Shown piece by piece: positions 7,727 to 16,051 of a stretch of DNA of 57,315 nucleotides; position 1 is the first letter of the stretch, and each line of letters opens with the position of its first letter. The position numbers and the translations under genes were made by a program. Under the pieces are notes generated by a model. It saw nothing but the letters and a program-made list of their open reading frames with translations, made no database searches and had not been told where the DNA came from. Source of the stretch: JAZRUF01 sp045636205 (GTDB taxonomy: Bacteria > Bacillota > Clostridia > Oscillospirales > JAAYXM01); the NCBI GenBank assembly GCA_045636205.1, contig JAZTXE010000058.1, positions 1 through 57,315 on the forward strand, read 5' to 3'.

Positions 7727-8377
7727 CTATTTTACAAAAAATTTCTTCATGTCATCAATCGACTCGGCTTTAAATGCGCATGGGAAACCGTCAAACTCAT
7801 CGTCCTTCGGCGCAGCATATGCGGCGGCGACAAAATCCATACCCAGTTTTGCCGCAGCCTCCGCGTCATGAGCGCGATGCCCTACCATAACCGCGTCACG
7901 CGGATTGTCAATCCCAAGAAGCTCTAAAGCATACGGCAACGCCTCATCCTTTTCCGTGCGGCGTCCGTCAAGCTCACTGCCTGAGACCGCGTCAAACAGA
8001 GTCTCTATTCCAAAATGCACAAGCACGCGGTTTATATGTACATGCGGCTTTGAAGATGCAATCGCAAGCTTAATACCTTGCTCTTTAAGCGTTTTAAGAA
8101 GGTCTGCTATGCCGTAATAAAGCTTGTTTTCATACACTCCCTTAATAACCAAACGGTCGCGGAAACGCTTCAGCGCTTCTTCGCTCTGCTCGGCAGTCAA
8201 GCCGTAAAGAGCTTCTACGCTTTTGCGAAAAGGCGACCCGATGAAAATTTTAAGGTTCTCCAAATTCGGCTCGCAAATGCCAAAACGCTGCAGCGCAAAC
8301 TGCACGGATTTTGTAATTCCCTCGAACGGATCGGTAAGTGTACCGTCAAGCTCGAAGAGAATAGCTTTATATTTCAT
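7727..8377 (-). CDS. HAD-like hydrolase of the phosphoglycolate phosphatase group, catalytic residues altered
   Basis: About 216 residues from ATG 8377 (GTG at 8389 would add four). The fold is HAD subfamily IA with the helical cap typical of PGP/PpaX proteins. Motif I should read DxDGT, but here it reads FELDGTLTD: the nucleophile Asp is Glu (codon GAG at 8353-8351). Motif IV, usually GDxxxD, reads VGHRAHD: its first Asp is His. Motifs II (ASSKP) and III (TEKDE) look normal. Loss of the Asp nucleophile normally abolishes phosphatase chemistry, so this may be a pseudo-enzyme, or act by another route (inference). It stands alone with its own terminator, divergent from smc. Confidence 0.85.
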   Translation of the reverse strand: MKYKAILFELDGTLTDPFEGITKSVQFALQRFGICEPNLENLKIFIGSPFRKSVEALYGLTAEQSEEALKRFRDRLVIKGVYENKLYYGIADLLKTLKEQGIKLAIASSKPHVHINRVLVHFGIETLFDAVSGSELDGRRTEKDEALPYALELLGIDNPRDAVMVGHRAHDAEAAAKLGMDFVAAAYAAPKDDEFDGFPCAFKAESIDDMKKFFVK

Positions 8378-8597
8378 GAAACTCAGCACGTCCCTTGCAA
8401 TGTAGTCTTATTTTAAAACGTCAATAAATTTCCCATAATATTATCCTACAATAAAGCCAAACAATCTATTCGAAAAAACACCAATTAAAACGGTTGGGTT
8501 GAATGTTTGGTTTGTGCGATATTACGAAAAGAGGTCATTTCATGCCGAAAACCGCAAAAAAAATAAAAAAATAACCTTGAAAAAGACCGTGTTTTTC

Positions 8598-8626
8598 TTG
8601 CAAAATAGGTGAAAAATTGATAAAAT
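8598..8626 (+). promoter_or_regulatory. Candidate smc promoter
   Basis: -35 TTGCAA (8598-8603), 17-base spacer, -10 TAAAAT (8621-8626), about 60 bases before the smc start. The rest of the 310-base gap between the HAD gene and smc is A+T-rich with nothing else I can name. Confidence 0.5.
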
Positions 8627-8687
8627 ATAATTTATTGATAATTTATTGTTTATATGATGAATGTAAATTTTGGCAGGAGTGGTGTGG

Positions 8688-11600
8688 GTGTACCTCAAAT
8701 CATTAGAGCTGCAGGGCTTTAAATCGTTTCCTGATAAGACGGTTTTAACGTTTGGAGACGGCATAACTGCAATAGTCGGACCAAACGGCAGCGGCAAATC
8801 AAATATATCCGATGCGGTGCGGTGGGTGCTTGGTGAGCAGTCCACCCGTACTTTGCGCGGAAGTAAAATGGAAGACGTTATATTCGGCGGTACTCAGAAG
8901 CGTGGCCCGGTCGGCTACGCTGAAGTTTCGCTGACTATTGATAATTCTGACGGAGCGCTAAATACCGAGTATAACGAAGTAACCGTAACGCGCCGTTACT
9001 ATCGCTCGGGCGAAAGTGAGTTCTACATAAACCGCAGCGCGGTACGCCTGCGTGACATACATGAGCTTTTTATGGATACGGGATTGGGGCGTGACGGATA
9101 CTCAATTATCGGTCAGGGGCGTATTGATGAAATACTCTCGCTCAAAAGTGAGGACAGACGCGAAATCTTTGAAGAAGCCTCCGGCATCTCAAAATTCCGC
9201 CACCGCAAGGAGGAGTCCGAGCGCAAGCTAAATGCAACCGAGGAAAACCTTGTTCGCATAAGAGATATAATCTCCGAGCTTGAGGGGCAGGTAGGTCCGC
9301 TTGCAAAGCAGGCAGAGCAAGCCAAAAAATTTCTTAAAATACGCGACGAGCTTAAAGAACTTGAAATAAACGTCTGGATGCATACTCTCGATAAAATCCG
9401 CGAGGACTCTATCAAGTATGAAAACGATTATAAGGTCGCCGCGTCGCAGTTTGAGCGCGGTCAGGCTATGGTGGATGAGCTTTATGCGCAGGCGGAAGAG
9501 CTCTCCGTTAAAATGCGTGAAAAGGATATAGAGGCTGTAAATGTCCGCAATCTCCTCCGCGAAGCGGTAAACATGCTGCGTGAGGTGGAAGGCGAAATAA
9601 GCCTTATGGGTGCGGGTATAGAAAATAACCGCCACAATATAGAGCGCATACAACAAGAACTCTCTGACGAGGAAAACCGCGCGGGCGGAATAGACGCTCA
9701 AATTAACGAGCGATGCGAAAAAATAGAAGCTCTTAAAAAAGAAGAGCTTTTACTCGCAGAGAAAATATCCGAGCTTTCCGAGAGAATAGAAAATGCGGCA
9801 AAGAGTACGGACGATGTAAGCGTAAAACTTGACGTGCTGCGCGCAAAAAAGCTCGAGTTTTCAGACTCCGCTTCGGAAAAAAGAGTTGAGCTCTCCGCTG
9901 CGGTTACCGCTGAGGAAAACCTCAAAAACCGCCAGTCGGAAATTCAGGAGGAACTTAAGGCACGTGAAGCCACGCTCGAGGAAACTCGCGAAAAGGCAAA
10001 TGAAGTTAAACGCGCGCATCGCGAGGCTCAGGAAGAGTGTGACAGTATAAACAACCAGCTTGCAGGCTTTGAGCTTAAAGGCAAGGCGCGTGAGGAGCGC
10101 CTTGAAAAGCTCAGAAGCTCGCACCAAAAGCTTTCAATCTCTGTTGAGTCCATGCAGCAAAAGCTACATATGCTCGCCGAGATGGAAAAGGATATGCAGG
10201 GCTATTCAAACGCGGTAAAAACCGTGCTTCGCGCGGGTGAGCGCGGCGAGCTCGGCGGAATCCGCGGCGCGGTTTCAAAGCTCATGCGAGTTGAGGACGA
10301 ATATGCTATAGCCATTGAGATTGCACTCGGTGGCGCGATGCAGAATATCGTTGTAGAAGATGAAACAAGCGCTAAGCGCGCAATTTCGCTTTTAAAGAGC
10401 AGTAACACCGGTCGCACCACAATGATGCCTATGTCCATAATGCGCGGCAATGAGCTCGAGGAAAAAGAGCTTGACAAAGCCCCGGGATTTGTAGGTCTTG
10501 CTTCAAGCCTTGTCGAGTTTGAAAAGTGCTACGAGGGAATATTCAAATACCTGTTAGGCAGAATAGTTGTCGCGGATAATCTGGATAATGCGTCAAAAAT
10601 CGCCAAGCAGTATAAGTACCGCTTCCGTATAGTCACGCTCGACGGTCAGGTGATAAACTCCGGCGGTTCATATACCGGCGGCAGCGTCAGCAAATCAGCG
10701 GGCATCTTAAGCCGTGCAAATGAGATGGAGCGCCTTGAAAAACAGATAAAGTCAGAGCAGGATAAGCTCGAAAAGCTCTCCGAACAAAAGACGGAGGCGG
10801 AGCGCGAGCATCAGGCGCTTTCCTACGAAGTCGAAGTATATCAAAACGATAAGCGCCGTGCCGAGGACATCCTCCTCAAAAGCGGCACCGAGCTTGAGCA
10901 CTATAAGCTCCTGCTTGACAGCTTAAACGAAGCGATAGACGGATTGGACGATGAACTTGTTTCCGTGCGCGGACGGCAGAGCGAGTTTGCACGCAACCGC
11001 GATAAGTTAAATGACGAAATTTCAGCTCTTGAACAGCAGGCGCAGGAGTGTCAGACGCAGATAGACGAAATGATAAAAGGCCATTCCGAGCTCATCGAGC
11101 GCAAAGGCGTACTCTCCGACGAGCTCTCCGAGCTTCGCCTTAAATCTGCGGAAATACGAACCGAGTACAGCGAGTCACAAAAAGCGCTCGAGGAGCTCTC
11201 CGAGCTTCGCTCGGCAATGGAGGGCGACCGCAGTGCCAAGGAGCGCCTTATTGAGGAGTATCAAAATAAGATTTCCGAAATTGAGCAAGCGATAGAAGCA
11301 AAGAAAAAGCTTATAAGTGAGCATACCGCGAATATTGACGGCATAAACGCGCGTATATCAGAACTCGGCGCGCAAAAGCTTGCGCTTGAAGCCGAGCGGA
11401 ATAAAAAGGAAAAAGAGAGCAAGGATAAGAATGATGAGATTCTTAACTTAGAGCGCGAAAGAGCCCGACTTGAGTCTAAGAAAAATGCGGTTGAGCTTGA
11501 GGAAAAGCAGATAACCGATAAGTTGTGGGAAAACTATGAGCTGACGGTTATGGCTGCAGGTGAGCTGCGCCGACCGCTCGAGTCGGTAAGCGAAGCCAAG

Positions 11601-12263
11601 GCGCGTGTATCAGAACTCAAGTCAGAACGCAAGAAACTCGGAAACGTAAACGTAGGCGCGATTGAGGAATATGAGCGTGTAAGCGAGCGATTTGAATTCT
11701 TAAGTACTCAGCGCAACGACCTTGAAAAATCCAAAGCAGAGCTTTTGCGCATGATAGATGAGCTTACAAGCGAAATGCAGACTATTTTTGCCGAGCAGTT
11801 TGAAATAATAAATCGCAACTTCTCGGAAACCTTTACCGAGATATTCGGCGGCGGTAAAGCTGAACTTAAGTTGGAGGACCCGTCGGACATCTTAAATTGC
11901 GGCATAGAGATAAAGGTTCAGCCGCCCGGAAAAACCCTGCGTACAATTACGCTGCTCTCAGGCGGTGAACGCGCATTTGTCGCAATCGCACTATATTTTG
12001 CAATCATGAAGGTGCGTCCGACGCCGTTCTGCGTGCTTGACGAGATTGAAGCCGCACTTGATGACGTAAACGTTGCAAGGTATGCCGCATATCTGCGAAA
12101 GCTTACAAAGACAACGCAGTTTATCGTTATAACGCACCGCCGCGGTACCATGGAGGAAGCGGACGTGCTCTACGGTGTAACCATGCAGGAGCAGGGTATT
12201 TCCAAGATGCTGACGATAAGCATTGCCGAGGTTGAAAAGGAACTCAATATCAAGCTTAAATAA
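8688..12263 (+). CDS. smc: Chromosome segregation protein SMC
   Basis: 1191 residues, normal length. SMC dimers with ScpA and ScpB compact and separate chromosomes. Start: GTG 8688 gives MYLKSLELQGFKSF, the usual SMC N-terminus, with AGGAG (8675-8679) eight bases before; longer frames add a non-homologous tail. Walker A is GPNGSGKS at about 31-38. Two long charged coiled coils (about 165-500 and 675-1020) flank the hinge (about 500-675, with YSNAVKTVLRAGERGELGG and LDGQVINSGGSYTGGS). The C-terminal head has the signature LLSGGERAFVAIAL and Walker B FCVLDEIEAALDD. It leads an operon with ftsY 19 bases behind. scpA and scpB are not in the window. Confidence 0.97.
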   Translation: MYLKSLELQGFKSFPDKTVLTFGDGITAIVGPNGSGKSNISDAVRWVLGEQSTRTLRGSKMEDVIFGGTQKRGPVGYAEVSLTIDNSDGALNTEYNEVTVTRRYYRSGESEFYINRSAVRLRDIHELFMDTGLGRDGYSIIGQGRIDEILSLKSEDRREIFEEASGISKFRHRKEESERKLNATEENLVRIRDIISELEGQVGPLAKQAEQAKKFLKIRDELKELEINVWMHTLDKIREDSIKYENDYKVAASQFERGQAMVDELYAQAEELSVKMREKDIEAVNVRNLLREAVNMLREVEGEISLMGAGIENNRHNIERIQQELSDEENRAGGIDAQINERCEKIEALKKEELLLAEKISELSERIENAAKSTDDVSVKLDVLRAKKLEFSDSASEKRVELSAAVTAEENLKNRQSEIQEELKAREATLEETREKANEVKRAHREAQEECDSINNQLAGFELKGKAREERLEKLRSSHQKLSISVESMQQKLHMLAEMEKDMQGYSNAVKTVLRAGERGELGGIRGAVSKLMRVEDEYAIAIEIALGGAMQNIVVEDETSAKRAISLLKSSNTGRTTMMPMSIMRGNELEEKELDKAPGFVGLASSLVEFEKCYEGIFKYLLGRIVVADNLDNASKIAKQYKYRFRIVTLDGQVINSGGSYTGGSVSKSAGILSRANEMERLEKQIKSEQDKLEKLSEQKTEAEREHQALSYEVEVYQNDKRRAEDILLKSGTELEHYKLLLDSLNEAIDGLDDELVSVRGRQSEFARNRDKLNDEISALEQQAQECQTQIDEMIKGHSELIERKGVLSDELSELRLKSAEIRTEYSESQKALEELSELRSAMEGDRSAKERLIEEYQNKISEIEQAIEAKKKLISEHTANIDGINARISELGAQKLALEAERNKKEKESKDKNDEILNLERERARLESKKNAVELEEKQITDKLWENYELTVMAAGELRRPLESVSEAKARVSELKSERKKLGNVNVGAIEEYERVSERFEFLSTQRNDLEKSKAELLRMIDELTSEMQTIFAEQFEIINRNFSETFTEIFGGGKAELKLEDPSDILNCGIEIKVQPPGKTLRTITLLSGGERAFVAIALYFAIMKVRPTPFCVLDEIEAALDDVNVARYAAYLRKLTKTTQFIVITHRRGTMEEADVLYGVTMQEQGISKMLTISIAEVEKELNIKLK

Positions 12264-12282
12264 ACACCGGGAGGCAGAAAAA

Positions 12283-13188
12283 ATGGGTTTATTTGATAAA
12301 ATAAAATCAGGGCTTGCAAAAACCCGCGATGCGGTCGCAAGCCAGGTGGACAGTATAATTAAAACATTTACGCCGTTAAATGATGAGTTTTTTGATGAAC
12401 TCGAGGAGGCTCTCATCCTTGCGGACTTGGGTGTTCAAACAGCAGTCGGAATATGTGAGACGCTCCGTGACCGCGCTAAGGAGAAAAAACTCCGCTCGTC
12501 CGAGGAGATTCGTGAAGAGTTAAAGGAAATTCTTCGCGAAATTCTCACTAAAAATTCCGGCGAGCTTATGCTCGGCAGTAAGCCTGCGGTTATCCTTGTA
12601 ATAGGCGTAAACGGCGTGGGAAAAACCACATCTATAGGAAAAATTGCCGCTCAGCTTAAATCGGACGGCAAAAAAGTCCTGCTTGCCGCGGCGGATACCT
12701 TCCGCGCCGCAGCAGCGGACCAGCTTGAAATATGGGCAAAGCGCGCGGATGTGGATATTGTGCGCCATGAGGAAGGTGCCGACCCGGCGGCGGTTGTTTT
12801 CGATGCGCTCGCCGCGGCAAAATCGCGCGGTAGCGATGTCGTAATATGCGATACTGCGGGAAGGCTGCACAATAAGCAAAACCTTATGAACGAGCTTTCG
12901 AAAATAAGTAAAATAATTTCAAGGGAAGTACCGGATGCTAATGTGGAAACCCTGTTGGTCCTGGATGCGACCACAGGCCAGAACGCAGTAAGCCAGGCTC
13001 AGCAGTTTAATCAGGCGGCAGGTGTAACCGGCATCGTGCTTACAAAGCTTGACGGCACCGCAAAAGGCGGCATCGTCGTATCCATTGCAGATACCATGGA
13101 TATTCCGGTCAAATTCATCGGCGTCGGAGAGCAGATGGATGATTTAATGCCCTTTGAACCAAATAGCTTTATTGATGCACTATTTTAA
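12283..13188 (+). CDS. ftsY: Signal recognition particle receptor FtsY
   Basis: 301 residues, a short Gram-positive FtsY without the long acidic A domain. It is the SRP receptor GTPase that docks ribosome-SRP complexes at the membrane for co-translational insertion. N-domain helices (about 1-90) are followed by the G domain: GVNGVGKTT (P-loop), DTFRAAAADQL, DTAGRLH (G3), TKLDGTAKGG (G4 region). The chain ends in the family-typical GVGEQMDDLMPFEPNSFIDALF. Start: ATG 12283 behind CGGGAGG; the frame is open further upstream but overlaps smc without homology. Same operon as smc, a common Firmicute pairing. Confidence 0.97.
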   Translation: MGLFDKIKSGLAKTRDAVASQVDSIIKTFTPLNDEFFDELEEALILADLGVQTAVGICETLRDRAKEKKLRSSEEIREELKEILREILTKNSGELMLGSKPAVILVIGVNGVGKTTSIGKIAAQLKSDGKKVLLAAADTFRAAAADQLEIWAKRADVDIVRHEEGADPAAVVFDALAAAKSRGSDVVICDTAGRLHNKQNLMNELSKISKIISREVPDANVETLLVLDATTGQNAVSQAQQFNQAAGVTGIVLTKLDGTAKGGIVVSIADTMDIPVKFIGVGEQMDDLMPFEPNSFIDALF

Positions 13189-13207
13189 AATACGGAGGAA
13201 TTAACCC

Positions 13208-13930
13208 GTGGCAAGAAAAGACGGAAGAAGCGAAAAGCAGTTAAGAAAACTTAAAATAACACTTGATTACAATAAATATGCCGAAGGCAGCGTTCTCATA
13301 GAAACCGGCGATACCCGCGTTTTGTGCAACGCAACAGTTGAAGAGGGCGCTCCCAAATACGTGCCCGAAGGAACCGGTTGGGTAACCGCAGAGTATTCCA
13401 TGCTTCCGCGTGCTGCCCATACCCGCAAAAACCGTGATATAAACCGCTTGAAGCTGGCTCCGCGCTCGGCTGAAATCCAGCGCCTTATCGGACGTTCGCT
13501 GCGCAGCGTAGTTGATATGGGAATTTTAGGTGATAGAACCATAACAATCGACTGTGATGTCCTTCAGGCAGACGGCGGCACCAGAACCGCGTCAATCACC
13601 GGTGGTTTTATAGCGCTTGCCCTTGCGTGTAAGAGACTTGTTGAGCAGGGCGTGATAGAAAAAACTCCTATTACAGATTGGTGCGCTGCAGTCAGCGTGG
13701 GTATAGTAAACGGCGAGTGCCTTGCGGATTTAAATTATGTCGAGGATAGCTCAGCAGAGGTGGATTTTAACGTCGTCATGACAGGCAATGGTGAGTTTAT
13801 CGAGCTTCAGGGCACGGGTGAAGAAAGACCGTTTGCACGTGCAGAGCTCTCCAAGATGCTCTCATATGCCGAGAGCGGCATAAAGAAGCTTATTGCAGCT
13901 CAGAAAAAAGCACTCGGCGGCAGCCTTTAA
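13208..13930 (+). CDS. rph: Ribonuclease PH
   Basis: 240 residues. It is a phosphate-dependent 3'-5' exoribonuclease that trims tRNA 3' ends. Family blocks are clear: the GDTRVLCNATVEEG strand, the EYSMLPRAAHTR substrate loop, GRSLRSVVD, DCDVLQADGGTRTASITG with the catalytic and phosphate-binding region, and VDFNVVMTGNGEFIELQGTGEERPF. GTG start at 13208 behind GGAGG. It lies 19 bases after ftsY and 14 before rdgB; rph-rdgB adjacency is common in Firmicutes. Confidence 0.97.
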   Translation: MARKDGRSEKQLRKLKITLDYNKYAEGSVLIETGDTRVLCNATVEEGAPKYVPEGTGWVTAEYSMLPRAAHTRKNRDINRLKLAPRSAEIQRLIGRSLRSVVDMGILGDRTITIDCDVLQADGGTRTASITGGFIALALACKRLVEQGVIEKTPITDWCAAVSVGIVNGECLADLNYVEDSSAEVDFNVVMTGNGEFIELQGTGEERPFARAELSKMLSYAESGIKKLIAAQKKALGGSL

Positions 13931-13944
13931 GCGGAGGATGCGAT

Positions 13945-14544
13945 ATGAAATTTATAATTGCTACAAACAATAAGAAGAAACTCAAGGAGCTTCGCGGAAT
14001 TTTAGACGAGTTTGGAATATATGCCGTGTCTCTTGACGATGCTGGCATATGCTCAGAGGTTGAGGAAACCGGAACTACATTTGAGGAAAACGCGATTCTC
14101 AAGGCGAGTGACGCGATGAACATAATGGGAATTCCTGCAATTGCTGATGACTCAGGGCTTGTAGTCGATGCGCTTGACGGCGAGCCCGGAATATACTCCG
14201 CTCGCTTTGGCGGAGACGCTTGCAAGAGTGATGTTGAAAGATACGAGCTTCTATTAAAGAAGCTTGAGGGAGTACCCGATAAAGAGCGCACCGCCCGCTT
14301 TGTTTCGGCAATAGCCTGCGTTTTCCCGGACGGCAGAAAAATTGTCACCCGTGGCGAGTGCGAGGGCATCATAACCTCAGAGCCGCACGGTGACGGCGGT
14401 TTTGGATATGACCCGGTGTTTTTCTTGCCCGATGAGGGTATGACGATGGCAGAAATAACGCAGGAGAGAAAAAATGAAATATCCCACCGCGCGGCTTCGC
14501 TTAAAAAACTGCGCGAGGAGCTTAAAAAAATAAATTTAAAGTAG
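13945..14544 (+). CDS. rdgB: XTP/dITP diphosphatase (RdgB/HAM1)
   Basis: 199 residues. It hydrolyses non-canonical purine nucleotides (XTP, ITP, dITP) to monophosphates and pyrophosphate, keeping them out of DNA and RNA. Seen: N-terminal IIATNNKKKLKEL substrate loop, TFEENAILKA, ADDSGLVVDALDGEPGIYSARFGG, the specificity segment DGGFGYDPVFFLP and the C-terminal ISHRAASLKKL. All are standard HAM1 motifs. ATG start behind GCGGAGG. It sits between rph and yhbY, with 11 bases to the next gene. Confidence 0.97.
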   Translation: MKFIIATNNKKKLKELRGILDEFGIYAVSLDDAGICSEVEETGTTFEENAILKASDAMNIMGIPAIADDSGLVVDALDGEPGIYSARFGGDACKSDVERYELLLKKLEGVPDKERTARFVSAIACVFPDGRKIVTRGECEGIITSEPHGDGGFGYDPVFFLPDEGMTMAEITQERKNEISHRAASLKKLREELKKINLK

Positions 14545-14555
14545 GAGAAAACAAA

Positions 14556-14849
14556 ATGGCATTAAACAGTAAACAGCGCGCCAAATTAAGGTCGCTGGCT
14601 AATACAACGGAAACAATTCTGCAAATAGGAAAGGGCGGAGTTACCGACGCAGTAGTGCGTCAGACCGAGCAGGCACTCGCTGCACGCGAGCTTATAAAGC
14701 TCAGAGTGCTTGAGAGTGCGCTTATGTCCCCGCGCGAGGCTTGCACGGAGCTCTGCGATGCCCTGGGTGCCGAGCCTGTGCAGGTAATAGGAACCCGATT
14801 TGTCATCTATCGCAGAAACGATAAGGACCCGAAAATTCAGATTGATTAG
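14556..14849 (+). CDS. yhbY: YhbY family RNA-binding protein (CRM domain)
   Basis: 97 residues, a single CRM domain that binds pre-50S ribosomal particles. It starts LNSKQRAKLRSLANT and carries the conserved loop LQIGKGGVTDAVVRQ (a GxxG-type RNA-binding loop), then ELIKLRVLESAL and the end strand VQVIGTRFVIYRRN. Start ATG behind AGGAGA. Its neighbours (nadD, yqeK, rsfS) form the classical Firmicute ribosome-assembly and NAD cluster. Confidence 0.93.
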   Translation: MALNSKQRAKLRSLANTTETILQIGKGGVTDAVVRQTEQALAARELIKLRVLESALMSPREACTELCDALGAEPVQVIGTRFVIYRRNDKDPKIQID

Positions 14850-14858
14850 GTGAAGGAT

Positions 14859-15461
14859 ATGCGAATTGGCATTTTAGGCGGAACTTTTAATCCACCGCAT
14901 ATTGGGCATACTCATGCCGCAAAAGCCGCAATTAAAGCGCTGGGGCTTGATACGGTGCTGTTTGTTCCGGTTGCTTTGCCACCGCATAAGACTATCCCGG
15001 AGGGCAGTGCAACAGGTGAGCAGCGCATGGAAATGGCGCGCCTCGCGGCTGAAAGCATAGGTGCTGAGGTGTGCGACATTGAATTTAAACGCCCGGGAAA
15101 AAGCTATACTGCGGAAACCCTTAAATTTCTCAAGGAAGAATACCCGGGTGCGCAGTTCTGGCTTATTATGGGAACAGATATGTTTTTGAGTATTCATACC
15201 TGGTATCACCCCGAGGATATTTTTGCCGCCGCGCATATTGCAGTAGTGGAAAGAGAAGCATCCGGTGCTGATGCAATTATCTCTCAAAAACAAAAGCTTG
15301 AGCGGGAATTTGGTGCAAAAATAGATTTAATTGATACCGAGACGCTTGAAATATCCTCAACGCAGCTGCGCTGCAACGGCTGCATTGCCTCTGAATATCT
15401 GTGTCAATCCGTGCGGGAGTATATTTTGAAAAACCGCTTGTACCAAAACGGAGAGGTGTAA
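14859..15461 (+). CDS. nadD: Nicotinate-nucleotide adenylyltransferase
   Basis: About 200 residues. It transfers AMP to nicotinate mononucleotide, the penultimate step of NAD synthesis. N-terminal GILGGTFNPPHIGH contains the HxGH adenylyl-transfer motif; LVFVP-like VLFVPVALPPHK follows, then WLIMGTDMFLSIHTWYHPEDI and the C-terminal ISSTQLR motif. The ATG at 14859 is chosen because AGGTGA lies five bases before it; a GTG at 14850 is in frame and would abut the yhbY stop. yqeK begins one base after its stop. Confidence 0.95.
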   Translation: MRIGILGGTFNPPHIGHTHAAKAAIKALGLDTVLFVPVALPPHKTIPEGSATGEQRMEMARLAAESIGAEVCDIEFKRPGKSYTAETLKFLKEEYPGAQFWLIMGTDMFLSIHTWYHPEDIFAAAHIAVVEREASGADAIISQKQKLEREFGAKIDLIDTETLEISSTQLRCNGCIASEYLCQSVREYILKNRLYQNGEV

Positions 15462-15462
15462 A

Positions 15463-16029
15463 ATGGATATTGAGCTTTTTGAGTCTGAAATGTCAAAAAG
15501 GCTGAGTGCGCGGCGAATGAAGCATACGCTCGGATGCGCGGATACCGCGGTCCGGCTTGCTGCCCGCGTAGGAGAGGATACGTCTCTTGCACGTGCGGCG
15601 GGACTTTTGCACGATATGACAAAAGAGTGGAGCATTCCCGATCAGTTGAAATTTTGCGAGAAACATGGTATTATTATAAGCGATACCCAAAAAAAGGTAC
15701 CTGAGATACTCCATGCGATAACCGGCGCGTATGCCGCAAGGCTGGAATTCGGAGTACCTAAAGAGGTAGCGGGTGCAATCAGGTGGCATAGCACGGGAAA
15801 ACCCGGAATGACCGGGCTTGAAAAAATAGTCTGGCTTGCGGATTTGATTGAACCCGGGCGCGATTTCCCGGGCGTTGAGTTTATACGCGATATGGCACAA
15901 AAGGATATTGACCGCGCGATTCTCATGGGAATGGAGCGCACGATAAAATATTTACTCGATAAAAAACAGATAATAGATCCTGTTATGCTCGAAGCGCGAA
16001 ATACGCTTATTTCGGGCGAGCAGGACTAA
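15463..16029 (+). CDS. yqeK: YqeK family HD-domain hydrolase (bis(5'-nucleosyl)-tetraphosphatase)
   Basis: 188 residues. YqeK proteins cleave the alarmone Ap4A symmetrically to two ADP. The metal-binding HD residues are visible: MKHTLGCAD (His), LLHDMTKEW (His-Asp), HAITGAYAA and IRWHSTG (His), WLADLIEPGRDFPG (Asp). It starts one base after nadD (GGAGAGG just inside that gene) and precedes the LCP gene, the usual nadD-yqeK-lytR-rsfS order. Confidence 0.93.
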   Translation: MDIELFESEMSKRLSARRMKHTLGCADTAVRLAARVGEDTSLARAAGLLHDMTKEWSIPDQLKFCEKHGIIISDTQKKVPEILHAITGAYAARLEFGVPKEVAGAIRWHSTGKPGMTGLEKIVWLADLIEPGRDFPGVEFIRDMAQKDIDRAILMGMERTIKYLLDKKQIIDPVMLEARNTLISGEQD

Positions 16030-16051
16030 TGCTTGAAAGGAATTGAAACGG

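Noticed and set aside
8541..8573. Ten-codon frame (MPKTAKKIKK) with a GAGG site ahead of smc
   Set aside because: Too short and Lys-rich in an A-rich stretch; it lies upstream of the candidate smc promoter, so it is unlikely to be a leader peptide.
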